64,000 nt of DNA from Litorivita sp040371945 (lineage in GTDB: Bacteria; Pseudomonadota; Alphaproteobacteria; Rhodobacterales; Rhodobacteraceae), in NCBI RefSeq assembly GCF_040371945.1, contig NZ_BAABWS010000002.1:186001-250000 (forward strand), written 5' to 3'. Numbering within the stretch: position 1 is the first letter of the stretch; each line of letters begins with the position of its first letter. Of this stretch, positions 7,917-15,667 are shown one piece after another. The notes below the pieces were generated by a model. It saw nothing but the letters and a program-made list of their open reading frames with translations, did not search any database and was not told the DNA's origin. A program made the position numbers and the translations under genes.

Positions 7917-9617
7917 GTGCGCGACATGGCCCCCTCCAAACGGGATGGCGATGTGGTTTTGGGCGACGATTTTGTCGCCCCGAACGGCACCGTCGAAGAC
8001 GAGGTCCGCGTGCGCCGCGAGCGCCGCGGATTGTTGTCGCTCAAACGCTCGCCCCTGACCCGTAAAATCATCACCTTCAACTTGATCGCCCTGAACGTTC
8101 TGGTTGCCGGTATTCTCTATCTCAATTCCTCGCGCGACAGCCTCGCGCAGCAACGCGCCAGCGGGCTGGTCTCCGAGGCCGAACTGGTCGCCGATGTGTT
8201 CGAGGCGCAATTGCCCTCCGGCGCGCCGGTGTCTTTCGCCAGCGGCGATGGCGTCGATGTCGAACGCACGCTTTCGGGGCTGGATATGCGCGCCTCGGTC
8301 GAGGTCTTTGTCTATGACGCCTCGCAGGCGCTCATCGGTTCGTCGCAAGGCGCAGGGCGCGGCGCGGCAGCGGGCGAAAAGCGCCGCACCGACAATCCCA
8401 CCGTGATCACCGATTTCCTCACAACCCTGTGGACCGGCATCAGCCGCGTTTTCGCCGCGCAGCAAGCCGAAGTGCGCACCGTTGCCGTGGCCGACCAGAT
8501 CGCCGCGCTGGTTCCGGTCACCCTCGAAGGCACCAGCCATGTGGAAACGGGGCAGGGGCCGGACGGCACGTTTTTCGCCGTCACCACCCCGATCATGCAA
8601 AACGGCAAAGCCGTCGGCGTTGTGGCGCTGGCCTCGGCCTCGGGCGAGATCGACGCCCTCGTCGCCTCCGAGCGCGAGCGGGTGTTGCAGATGTTTATCA
8701 TTGCCACTCTGGTGTCGATCGGTTTGAGCCTCGTGCTCGCCTCGACCATCGCCAACCCGATTTCCGATCTGGCGGCGGCGGCGGAAATCGGCGGGTCGGA
8801 CAAACGCGGGCGCGGCCAATCGGGGCGCATCCGTATTCCCGATCTGACCGCGCGCCCCGATGAAATCGGCCGCCTGTCGGGCGCGCTGCGCGGGATGGTT
8901 TCGGCTCTATACGAGCGGATCGACGGCAACGAACAATTCGCCGCCGATGTCAGCCACGAGATCAAGAATCCGCTGGCCAGCCTGCGCTCTGCCGTGGGCA
9001 CGCTGCGGGTCGCCAAACGCGATGACCAACGCGAGAAACTGCTCGATGTGATCGACCATGATGTGCGCCGTCTGGACCGTCTGGTGTCGGATATCTCCAA
9101 CGCCTCGCGCCTCGACAGCGAGCTTGTCAAAGAAGAGCAAGAATCCTTTGATCTGCTGCATATGCTGTCGAACCTGACGCAGTTTTTGGGCGAGGATGCC
9201 AAAAGCAAAGGCGTTGATTTTATCTCCGATCTGCCCAAAGATCCGATTGTGATCAACGGGCTGGAGGCACGGTTGGCGCAGGTCTTTGTCAATCTGATCA
9301 CCAATGCGACCAGCTTTTGCGAGGAGGGCGACGCGATCCGCGTCTGGGCGCGGCAACGTGAAAACCGCGTGCTTGTCGTGGTCGAAGACACCGGTCCCGG
9401 CATCCCCGAACAATCGCTGGCCAAGATTTTCAAACGCTTCTATTCGCACCGTCCCGAGAATGATTTCGGCAACAACTCGGGCCTTGGTCTGGCGATTTCC
9501 AAACAGATCGTCGAAGCCCATGGCGGGGTGATCTGGGCCGAAAACATCCGCCCGACAGGGGCCGATGTGACCTCCGATCCTTTGGGCGCGCGCTTTGTAG
9601 TGGGCCTGCCGGTCTAA
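7917..9617 (+). CDS. chvG: Sensor histidine kinase ChvG
   Basis: An inner-membrane sensor kinase of about 566 residues, partner of ChvI. A cytoplasmic N-terminal arm leads into TM1 (ITFNLIALNVLVAGILYL). A periplasmic sensor domain follows, then TM2 (MFIIATLVSIGLSLVLAS), a HAMP region, the HisKA segment VSHEIKNPLASLRSAV with H347, the N box NLITNATSF, G1 VEDTGPGIP and G2 NSGLGLAISKQI. I chose the GTG at 7917 because AGGA lies 5 bases before it; in-frame ATGs at 7893 and 7926 have worse or no ribosome-binding sites. A 17-bp hairpin separates it from hprK. Confidence 0.93.
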   Translation: MRDMAPSKRDGDVVLGDDFVAPNGTVEDEVRVRRERRGLLSLKRSPLTRKIITFNLIALNVLVAGILYLNSSRDSLAQQRASGLVSEAELVADVFEAQLPSGAPVSFASGDGVDVERTLSGLDMRASVEVFVYDASQALIGSSQGAGRGAAAGEKRRTDNPTVITDFLTTLWTGISRVFAAQQAEVRTVAVADQIAALVPVTLEGTSHVETGQGPDGTFFAVTTPIMQNGKAVGVVALASASGEIDALVASERERVLQMFIIATLVSIGLSLVLASTIANPISDLAAAAEIGGSDKRGRGQSGRIRIPDLTARPDEIGRLSGALRGMVSALYERIDGNEQFAADVSHEIKNPLASLRSAVGTLRVAKRDDQREKLLDVIDHDVRRLDRLVSDISNASRLDSELVKEEQESFDLLHMLSNLTQFLGEDAKSKGVDFISDLPKDPIVINGLEARLAQVFVNLITNATSFCEEGDAIRVWARQRENRVLVVVEDTGPGIPEQSLAKIFKRFYSHRPENDFGNNSGLGLAISKQIVEAHGGVIWAENIRPTGADVTSDPLGARFVVGLPV

Positions 9618-9643
9618 ACCGATGCAGCGCGGGTGTTTCGAGA

Positions 9644-9683
9644 GTTCAAAAGGCCATCTGCCCGCGCAGGTGGCCTTTTGAAC
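9644..9683. terminator. 17-bp hairpin between chvG and hprK (terminator or attenuator)
   Basis: Arms 9644-9660 and 9667-9683 pair along 17 bp with one G-U pair and a CCCGCG loop; the right arm ends in TTTTGAAC. The hprK start codon is 3 bases beyond the stem, and the only ribosome-binding-like sequence, AGGTGG (9668-9673), lies within the right arm. It may end chvIG transcripts, limit hprK translation, or both. Confidence 0.75.
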
Positions 9684-9686
9684 GAC

Positions 9687-10100
9687 ATGCAGATCCTTCA
9701 TGCCACCACCGTGGCCCATGCGGGCCGCGCGGCGATTTTGATCGGCGCGTCGGGGCGGGGCAAATCGGCGCTGGCGCTGGAATTGATGGCGCTGGGGGCG
9801 CAGCTTGTGGCCGATGACCGCACGGTGCTGCGCCGCGCGGGCGGGCAGATCATCACCGAGGCCCCCGATGCGATCCGCGGCCGCATCGAGGCGCGTTTTG
9901 TCGGCATCTTGCACGCCGAACCCGCCCCCGCCACCGCCGCCGCGCTCATCATCGACCTTGATCGCACCGAGACCGAACGTTTACCGCCGCATCGCAGCAA
10001 AAACCTGTTGGGCATTGCGCTGCCCTTGCTTCACAATAGCGAGACCCGCCATTTTCCCGCCGCGATTCTGCAATATCTTGTAGCCGGACGCAGCGATTGA
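9687..10100 (+). CDS. hprK: HPr kinase/phosphorylase (short alphaproteobacterial form)
   Basis: A 137-residue enzyme equal to the C-terminal kinase half of Gram-positive HprK; it phosphorylates or dephosphorylates a serine on HPr. The P-loop GASGRGKS is at 20-27 and the HprK acidic pair VADDR at 41-45. The N-terminal domain of Bacillus HprK is absent, which is normal in alphaproteobacteria. The ATG at 9687 sits 3 bases after a long hairpin; a TTG at 9678 is an alternative start within the hairpin. The target HPr, with a matching serine, is encoded at 11512. It sits between the ChvG/ChvI kinase pair and rapZ, a conserved order. Confidence 0.9.
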   Translation: MQILHATTVAHAGRAAILIGASGRGKSALALELMALGAQLVADDRTVLRRAGGQIITEAPDAIRGRIEARFVGILHAEPAPATAAALIIDLDRTETERLPPHRSKNLLGIALPLLHNSETRHFPAAILQYLVAGRSD

Positions 10101-10132
10101 GCGCGCGGACCAAAAGCCAAGGACAAGGCGAT

Positions 10133-11116
10133 ATGGCGCAAGCCAGTGACACGAACGCTGCAGACAAGAGCGAGGCCGAGGCAGCGGCCGCCAGCGCGCG
10201 CAAGCGGCTGGTTCTGGTGACCGGCCCCTCGGGGGCAGGGCGCACCACGGCGATCCGCGCGCTCGAAGACCTCGGATATGAGGCCATCGACAACCTGCCG
10301 CTTACGTTGATGCCGCGGCTTTTGGACGGCGCGGTCGAGCGCCCCTTGGCCATCGGTATCGACGTGCGCAACCGCGATTTTTCCACCAATGCGCTGATCG
10401 CCTTTATCGACGGGTTTGCCGCCAAAGACGGCGCCGCGCCGCTCGAGGTGCTCTACCTTGATTGCCGCGCCGATGTGTTGATCCGCCGGTTTTCCGAAAC
10501 CCGCCGCCGCCATCCTTTGGCCCCCGCCGAAAGCGCTGCGCAGGGGGTGGAGCGCGAATTGGACCTGCTCGGCCCGATCCTTGCGCGCGCCGACATCCTG
10601 ATCGACAGTTCGGATTTGACCCCGCATGATTTGCGCGCCGAGATCGAGCGCCTCTTTGCCACCACCAAGGGCCAGACGCTGGCCGTTTCGATCAATTCCT
10701 TTTCCTACAAACGCGGATTGCCGCGCGGCATGGATATGGTCTTTGACGGGCGGTTCTTGCAAAACCCCTATTGGCGCCCCGAATTGCGCGGGCTGGACGG
10801 GCGCGATGCGGCGGTTGCCGACTATGTGCGCGCCGACAAACGCTTTGACAGCTTCTTTGAAAAAGTGCTCGATTTGACCCAGATGCTGCTGCCCGCCTAT
10901 ATCGAAGAGGGCAAGGCGCATTTTTCCATCGGCTTTGGCTGCACGGGGGGGCAACACCGTTCGGTTGCCCTGACGGAAACACTTGCAAAGGCCCTTGCAC
11001 AGCACGGCTGGCAAGTGTCAATTAGGCACCGCGAAATAGAGCGGCGCTTGGGCGGTCTCGCTCCAACGCAACAGGGCGCGCAGGGCGTGCAACAAACTGG
11101 GGAACCGCAGGCTTGA
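10133..11116 (+). CDS. rapZ: RNase adapter / nucleotide-binding protein RapZ (YvcJ)
   Basis: A 327-residue P-loop protein. In Escherichia coli RapZ brings the small RNA GlmZ to RNase E and senses glucosamine-6-phosphate; in alphaproteobacteria its exact task is less known. The N-terminal ATPase-like domain has GPSGAGRT at 31-38, with the Walker lysine replaced by arginine, as in many relatives. The phrase ALEDLGYEAIDNLPL follows. The C-terminal domain carries FSYKRGLPRGMDMVFD and the signature FGCTGGQHRSV. The ATG at 10133 has AAGG upstream; a TTG at 10097 would overlap the hprK stop. Its stop overlaps the EIIA start. Confidence 0.93.
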   Translation: MAQASDTNAADKSEAEAAAASARKRLVLVTGPSGAGRTTAIRALEDLGYEAIDNLPLTLMPRLLDGAVERPLAIGIDVRNRDFSTNALIAFIDGFAAKDGAAPLEVLYLDCRADVLIRRFSETRRRHPLAPAESAAQGVERELDLLGPILARADILIDSSDLTPHDLRAEIERLFATTKGQTLAVSINSFSYKRGLPRGMDMVFDGRFLQNPYWRPELRGLDGRDAAVADYVRADKRFDSFFEKVLDLTQMLLPAYIEEGKAHFSIGFGCTGGQHRSVALTETLAKALAQHGWQVSIRHREIERRLGGLAPTQQGAQGVQQTGEPQA

Positions 11117-11505
11117 TCGGTATCGTTATTGTCGCGCATGGAGGGCTGGCCAAGGAGTATCTGGCCGCCATCGAGCATGTCGTCGGCACACAGCGCGGCA
11201 TTCGCGCCATCTCCATCGAGGCCGATCACGACCGCTCGGGCAAAGAGACCGAGATTTGCATCGCCGCCAATGAGGTCGATAGCGGCGACGGAGTTGTCGT
11301 GGTGACCGATATGTTTGGCGGCTCGCCCTCGAACCTGTCGCTTCTGGCCTGCGCCCCCGAAGGCCGCCGCATCCTATACGGCGCCAATCTTCCGATGCTG
11401 ATCAAACTGGCGAAATCGCGCCAATTGTCCGTCGGCGACGCCGTGCGCGCCGCCATGGAAGCGGGCCGCAAATATATTGACAGCCAGAACATTAGCACAG
11501 AGTAG
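11113..11505 (+). CDS. PTS mannose-type EIIA component (regulatory)
   Basis: A 130-residue cytosolic EIIA of the mannose family with the phosphorylated histidine at H9 in VIVAHGGLAKE. The fold marks VVVVTDMFGGSPSN (about 58-71) are present. It takes phosphate from HPr. No EIIB, EIIC or EIID sugar permease is nearby, so it is probably a regulatory phosphorelay protein rather than part of sugar uptake. The gene starts with TTG at 11113, and the TTGA there overlaps the rapZ stop codon, which suggests translational coupling. It is followed 6 bases later by the HPr gene. Confidence 0.9.
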   Translation: MIGIVIVAHGGLAKEYLAAIEHVVGTQRGIRAISIEADHDRSGKETEICIAANEVDSGDGVVVVTDMFGGSPSNLSLLACAPEGRRILYGANLPMLIKLAKSRQLSVGDAVRAAMEAGRKYIDSQNISTE

Positions 11506-11511
11506 AGTTTT

Positions 11512-11790
11512 ATGTCCGATACCGTTACCCGCCATATGCCCATCGTCAATGTCAAAGGCCTGCACGCGCGCGCCTCGGCCAAATTCGTCGAGGTGGTCGA
11601 AGCCTTTGACGCGCGCGCCGAAGTCTCCCATGACGGCAACAGCGCCTCGGGCGACAGCATCATGGGGCTTTTGATGTTGGCAGCCGCCAAGGGAACCACT
11701 ATTGACGTCCAAACGACCGGCCCCGACGCCGTCGCTCTGGCCGATGCGCTGGAAACGCTTGTCGCGGACCGCTTTGGCGAAGACATGTAG
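11512..11790 (+). CDS. ptsH: HPr phosphocarrier protein
   Basis: A 92-residue phosphocarrier. The phosphoryl-accepting histidine is H18 in KGLHARASAKF. The regulatory serine counterpart is S49 in GDSIMGLLML, the target of HprK. Both sites are intact, so the HprK/HPr switch should work. The ATG follows the EIIA stop by 6 bases. EI (ptsP or ptsI) is not in the window and must be encoded elsewhere. Confidence 0.95.
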   Translation: MSDTVTRHMPIVNVKGLHARASAKFVEVVEAFDARAEVSHDGNSASGDSIMGLLMLAAAKGTTIDVQTTGPDAVALADALETLVADRFGEDM

Positions 11791-11805
11791 GCACATCGGG
11801 GCAAC

Positions 11806-12693
11806 GTGGTAGAGAGTTCTCATCAATCCGGCGCGGCAAAGCCGCCTCAGGCGCCCGAAACGGTCACCTTTACGACCTATGACCGGCGCTCGCTGACCTA
11901 TGCCAACTCTTTTGACAGCCCGCTCAAATCCACCGCCATCCGCACGATGGAATGGATGACCGGCAAATTGACCATCCTGCGATTGGTGCGGCAATTCGAA
12001 CGCGACGGCGCCCCCACGGGGCAAGCCTTCTGGCGCGCGGCGCTGGGGACCATGGGGATCGATCTGCTGACCCCGCCCGAGCAATTGGCCAATATTCCCA
12101 AAGACGGCCCCGTCGTGGTGGTGGCCAATCACCCGCACGGGATGGTGGACGGCATGATCCTTGCCGATCTGATCGGCCGCGTGCGTCCCGATTACAAAAT
12201 CCTCACCCGCGCGTTGCTTACCGGCATCGACGAGGTGGCCTCCTCCTATATGATCCCCGTGCCCTTTCCGCATGAAGAGGACGCTCAGCGCAAATCGGTG
12301 GAAATGCGCGCCAAAGCCATGGCCCATCTCAAGGAGGGCGGCTTGATCAGCCTCTTTCCCTCCGGCGTTGTGGCCGCCTCCAAAACCATGTTCGGCCCCG
12401 CCATCGAGGCCGAATGGAACGTCTTTACCGCGCAATTGATCCGCCGCTCGGGCGCGCGGGTCGTGCCGATTTTCTTCACCGGCGCCAATTCGCGCTGGTA
12501 TCAGATGGCCAACCGCCTCTCGGCGACCCTGCGCCAAGGATTGTTGCTGCACGAGATCGTCCATTCGCTCAACAAACCGCAATCGCCCATCGTCGGCGCG
12601 CCGCTCACCGACGCGCAGATGGAGCGCCTGCACAGCGATCCGCGCGGCTTTATGGCGTGGCTGCGTGAACATACGCTGAGCCTGCGCGGCTGA
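11806..12693 (+). CDS. Lysophospholipid acyltransferase family protein (OlsA/PlsC-like)
   Basis: A 295-residue acyltransferase of the glycerolipid or ornithine-lipid type, probably membrane-associated. The catalytic block is NHPHGMVDG (108-116), in the form seen in the hemolysin-like/OlsA branch rather than the strict NHxSxxD of PlsC. A second block, LFPSGVVAASK, corresponds to the glycerol-phosphate-binding FPEG motif. It starts with GTG at 11806, 15 bases after ptsH, so it may be read through from the PTS operon. Ornithine-lipid synthesis is possible, but no olsB is nearby, so the acyl acceptor is unknown. Confidence 0.75.
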   Translation: MVESSHQSGAAKPPQAPETVTFTTYDRRSLTYANSFDSPLKSTAIRTMEWMTGKLTILRLVRQFERDGAPTGQAFWRAALGTMGIDLLTPPEQLANIPKDGPVVVVANHPHGMVDGMILADLIGRVRPDYKILTRALLTGIDEVASSYMIPVPFPHEEDAQRKSVEMRAKAMAHLKEGGLISLFPSGVVAASKTMFGPAIEAEWNVFTAQLIRRSGARVVPIFFTGANSRWYQMANRLSATLRQGLLLHEIVHSLNKPQSPIVGAPLTDAQMERLHSDPRGFMAWLREHTLSLRG

Positions 12694-12798
12694 CGCCCGC
12701 CGCCCGCGCGCGCCCCTTCCTTCCTCCGCGCCAAACCCCAAGAACACCTCGCAAAATCCCGCGCCGCCGCGCTTGCCCGTCCCCGCCGCGGCCCCGCG

Positions 12799-12833
12799 CC
12801 TTTGCAGGTTCCCCAAATATCCTCGCCGAAGGC
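12799..12833. repeat. Interspersed repeat, copy A
   Basis: A 35-base sequence in the acyltransferase/prs gap. It shares TTTGCAGGTTC and AAATATC plus a CGCCG(G/A)AGGC end with the two arms of the inverted repeat at 49318-49421. The 12694-12952 gap otherwise holds only GC-rich sequence and the prs terminator. Confidence 0.6.
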
Positions 12834-12901
12834 GCATCTGTCCAACCGCGATCCCGCCTGCGATCCCCATGCGCCCCTTGCAGCAAACCCATCCCAAACG
12901 C

Positions 12902-12925
12902 AAAAGGGCCGCCCGAAGGCAGCCC
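12902..12925 (-). terminator. Terminator of prs
   Basis: On the minus strand, GGGCTGCC-TTCG-GGCGGCCC with one mismatch forms a tetraloop hairpin followed by TTTTGCG, 28 bases after the prs stop. Confidence 0.75.
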
Positions 12926-12952
12926 CCAAATGCATGTCGCGCGGCGCAGACC

Positions 12953-13969
12953 TCAGGTCTTGAACACGCCTTCATAGATCGGTTCAAGCGTCTCGGTCTC
13001 GAACAAAGACGAGACCGAAGTGCCGCTCCAGATGTTCAAAATCGCCTGCGCAAACATCGGCGCGGTCGGCAGGATGCGGATATTGGGCGCGTTTTTCACC
13101 GCTTCGGTCGGCTCGATGGAATCGGTGATGACCAAGGATTTCATCACCGAATTGGTCACCCGCTCCACCGCAGGGCCGGACATCACCCCATGGGTGATAT
13201 AGGCATGCACCTCGCTGGCGCCATTCTCGAGCAGCACTTCGGCCGCCTTGCACAGCGTGCCCGCCGTGTCGCACATATCGTCGACGATGATGCATTTCTT
13301 GCCCGTCACATTGCCGATCACCGTCATTTCGGCAATCTCGCCCGGCTTCTCGCGGCGCTTGTCGACGATGCTGAGCGGGGCATTGATCCGCTTGGCCAAC
13401 TCGCGCGCCCGCGCCACGCCGCCCACATCGGGCGAGACCACCATCACATCCTCCAAAGCGCCTTTGAATTGCTCTTTGATATCGAGCGCAAAGATCGGCG
13501 AGGCGTAAAGGTTGTCCACCGGAATGTCGAAAAACCCTTGGATCTGCGCCGCATGCAGGTCCAGCGTCAAAACCCGCTCGATCCCCGCCTCGACGAGCAT
13601 ATTGGCGACCAGTTTGGCCGAAATCGGCGTGCGCGCCTTGGTGCGGCGGTCTTGGCGGGCATAGCCGAAATAGGGGATCACGGCGGTGATGCGGCTGGCC
13701 GACGAGCGGCGCAAAGCGTCCGAAATAATCAACAATTCCATCAGGTTATCGTTCGCAGGGCGCGAGGTCGATTGGATGATGAACATATCCTCGCCGCGCA
13801 CATTCTCGTAGACCTCGACGAAAATCTCTTGGTCGTTGAAGCGTTCGACCCGCGCATCCACCAATCCGACGTTGCGCCCGCGGTGCATCGACATGCGGCG
13901 GGTGATGGCATTGGCCAGCGGCAGGTTGGCGGTGCCTGAAATCATTTTCGGTTCGGTGGTGCTTGGCAT
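12953..13969 (-). CDS. prs: Ribose-phosphate pyrophosphokinase (PRPP synthase)
   Basis: A 338-residue cytosolic enzyme making PRPP from ribose 5-phosphate and ATP, the precursor of purines, pyrimidines, histidine, tryptophan and NAD. Class I features are visible: FNDQEIFVEV, the ATP site YFGYARQDRR, the flexible-loop segment DKRREKPGEIAEM, and the PRPP loop CIIVDDMCDTAGTL. The start MPSTTEP at 13969 matches family length. The open frame continues upstream but the added residues look non-homologous. It is divergent from the isomerase gene at 14083 with a 113-base gap. Confidence 0.96.
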   Translation of the reverse strand: MPSTTEPKMISGTANLPLANAITRRMSMHRGRNVGLVDARVERFNDQEIFVEVYENVRGEDMFIIQSTSRPANDNLMELLIISDALRRSSASRITAVIPYFGYARQDRRTKARTPISAKLVANMLVEAGIERVLTLDLHAAQIQGFFDIPVDNLYASPIFALDIKEQFKGALEDVMVVSPDVGGVARARELAKRINAPLSIVDKRREKPGEIAEMTVIGNVTGKKCIIVDDMCDTAGTLCKAAEVLLENGASEVHAYITHGVMSGPAVERVTNSVMKSLVITDSIEPTEAVKNAPNIRILPTAPMFAQAILNIWSGTSVSSLFETETLEPIYEGVFKT

Positions 13970-14082
13970 GTGCGATTGGTCCCCGGCGCAAGTGTTGTCG
14001 GCGCATGGCAGAATCGCGCCGTTGACACGGCTTAGCATGGCCTTAACCTGTGGCAAAGCTATCCGGAGGAGCGCGTCGCAAA

Positions 14083-14682
14083 ATGCCCGCAATAAAATAC
14101 TATTTCTCGGTTCTGTCGCCCTATGCCTATCTGGCGGGCACGCGGCTTGAGGAAATCGCCGCCCGTCACGGCGCCGACATCACCTATAAACCCTTCGATC
14201 TGCTCACCGCCTTCGGGCGCACCGGCGGGGTCAAACCGGCGGATCGCCATCCCGCGCGGCTGGAGTATCGGGCGCAAGAGTTGCCGCGCCAAGCGCGCAA
14301 GAACGATATGGCCTTCAACTTGCGCCCCGCCCATTGGCCGGTCAATGCCGCGCCCGCGTCTTATGCGATCATCGCCGCGCAGGCCGCAGGCGGCGGCGAT
14401 CTGGGCGCGCTGACCCATAGCATTTTGCGCGCCACTTGGGCCGAAGAGCGCGATATCTCGCAAGATGCGGTGATCCGCGAGGCGCTGCAAAGCGCCGGAT
14501 TTGACCCCGCGCTGGCCGATAGCGGATTGCTGACCGGCGCCGAGACCTATGCGCAAAACCTCGAGGATGCGGTCAGCGACGGCGTCTTCGGCGCGCCCTT
14601 CTATGTGGTTGATACGGGGCAAAAATTTTGGGGTCAGGACCGTCTCGACGACCTTGATTTGCACCTGTCCGGAAAGCTCTGA
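14083..14682 (+). CDS. 2-hydroxychromene-2-carboxylate isomerase family (DsbA-fold) protein
   Basis: A 199-residue protein with the thioredoxin/GST-kappa fold of HCCA isomerases (NahD-like), which use glutathione to isomerise aromatic breakdown products. The start YYFSVLSPYAYLAG has serine (S11) where DsbA has its first cysteine, as in the isomerases. The C-terminal FGAPFYVVDTGQKFWGQDRL is the family ending that holds the cis-proline side. GGAGGA lies 12 bases before the ATG. The stop overlaps the next ATG by one base (TGATG), so the two genes are coupled. With no aromatic pathway genes near, the natural substrate is unknown. Confidence 0.8.
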   Translation: MPAIKYYFSVLSPYAYLAGTRLEEIAARHGADITYKPFDLLTAFGRTGGVKPADRHPARLEYRAQELPRQARKNDMAFNLRPAHWPVNAAPASYAIIAAQAAGGGDLGALTHSILRATWAEERDISQDAVIREALQSAGFDPALADSGLLTGAETYAQNLEDAVSDGVFGAPFYVVDTGQKFWGQDRLDDLDLHLSGKL

Positions 14683-15521
14683 TGCCGCATGATATTCGCG
14701 GTGGGCACGAGACCCACTGGCGCCAGTTCGGCCATGGGCCGCGCGCGGCCTTGATGATCCATTGCTCCTTGGCCAGCTCGGGCGCATGGGCGGGGGTGGC
14801 CGAGCATTTCAAAGACGATCTGACCATGACGGCCTTTGATTTGCCCAGTCACGGCAAAAGCGCCCGATGGGACCGGCGCGGCGATCTGCAGGATCTTTGT
14901 GTTGCCATGGCCAAAGATTTCTGGACCGCGCAGGCGGGCGAGGCGGGTCCCGTTCTGGACGGTCCGGTCGATGTGATCGGCCATAGTTTCGGCGCGACGG
15001 TGGCCTTGCGTTTGGCGGTGGAGCACCCCGAAAAAATCCGCAGCCTGACGATGATCGAACCGGTCTATTTCGCCATCTATTACGCCGACGACCCCGATGC
15101 GCGCGCCGAGCATGAGGCGCAAAACGCCGAGTATCGCGCCGCCGTGGCGCGCGGCGATGATGCGGCGGCGGCCAAGGCGTTTGTCGGGGCATGGGGCGAC
15201 GGGCGCCCGTGGGACAGCCTCGCGCCCGAGGCGCGCGCGCGGATGATCGAGCAAATCCATACGATCTCGGCCGTCGCCCCCGCGATCTATGACGACCGCT
15301 CCGGCATTATTGCTTCCGGCGCGCTGGAGCGGCTCGACCTGCCGGTTCTGCTCATCGACGGGGCGCAAAGCTCGCCCCATATCGCCACGATCAACGAGGG
15401 GCTGAAGCGGCGGATCAAGGGCGCGCAGCGGGTGCAAGTGCAAGGCGGCCATATGGCCCCGATCACCGATCCGGCGCCCGTGGCGCAGGCCCTGCGCGCG
15501 CATCTGTTCGGCGGGTCCTGA
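14682..15521 (+). CDS. Alpha/beta hydrolase
   Basis: A 279-residue alpha/beta-hydrolase-fold protein, probably cytosolic. The nucleophile elbow GHSFGA is near residue 102. LLIDGAQSS supplies the likely acid and QGGHMAP, near the end, the catalytic histidine. Strand and oxyanion segments MIHCSLASSGAWAGV and FDLPSHGKS fit the family. It is translationally coupled to the preceding isomerase gene, so the two may act on one substrate, for example a glutathione-dependent isomerisation followed by hydrolysis. That link is inferred from gene order only. Confidence 0.8.
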   Translation: MPHDIRGGHETHWRQFGHGPRAALMIHCSLASSGAWAGVAEHFKDDLTMTAFDLPSHGKSARWDRRGDLQDLCVAMAKDFWTAQAGEAGPVLDGPVDVIGHSFGATVALRLAVEHPEKIRSLTMIEPVYFAIYYADDPDARAEHEAQNAEYRAAVARGDDAAAAKAFVGAWGDGRPWDSLAPEARARMIEQIHTISAVAPAIYDDRSGIIASGALERLDLPVLLIDGAQSSPHIATINEGLKRRIKGAQRVQVQGGHMAPITDPAPVAQALRAHLFGGS

Positions 15522-15667
15522 GGGGGCGGGGCCTGAACGGCGGGTCATCAGGCGTGCATCAAAGCGCCGCCGCCCGCCGCGCCAAACCCCGATCCGCCAC
15601 CGACGCAATACCGACAAAATACCGACGCGATACAGACAGCGGGTTTTGCGCCCCGATCCCGCGCGTC

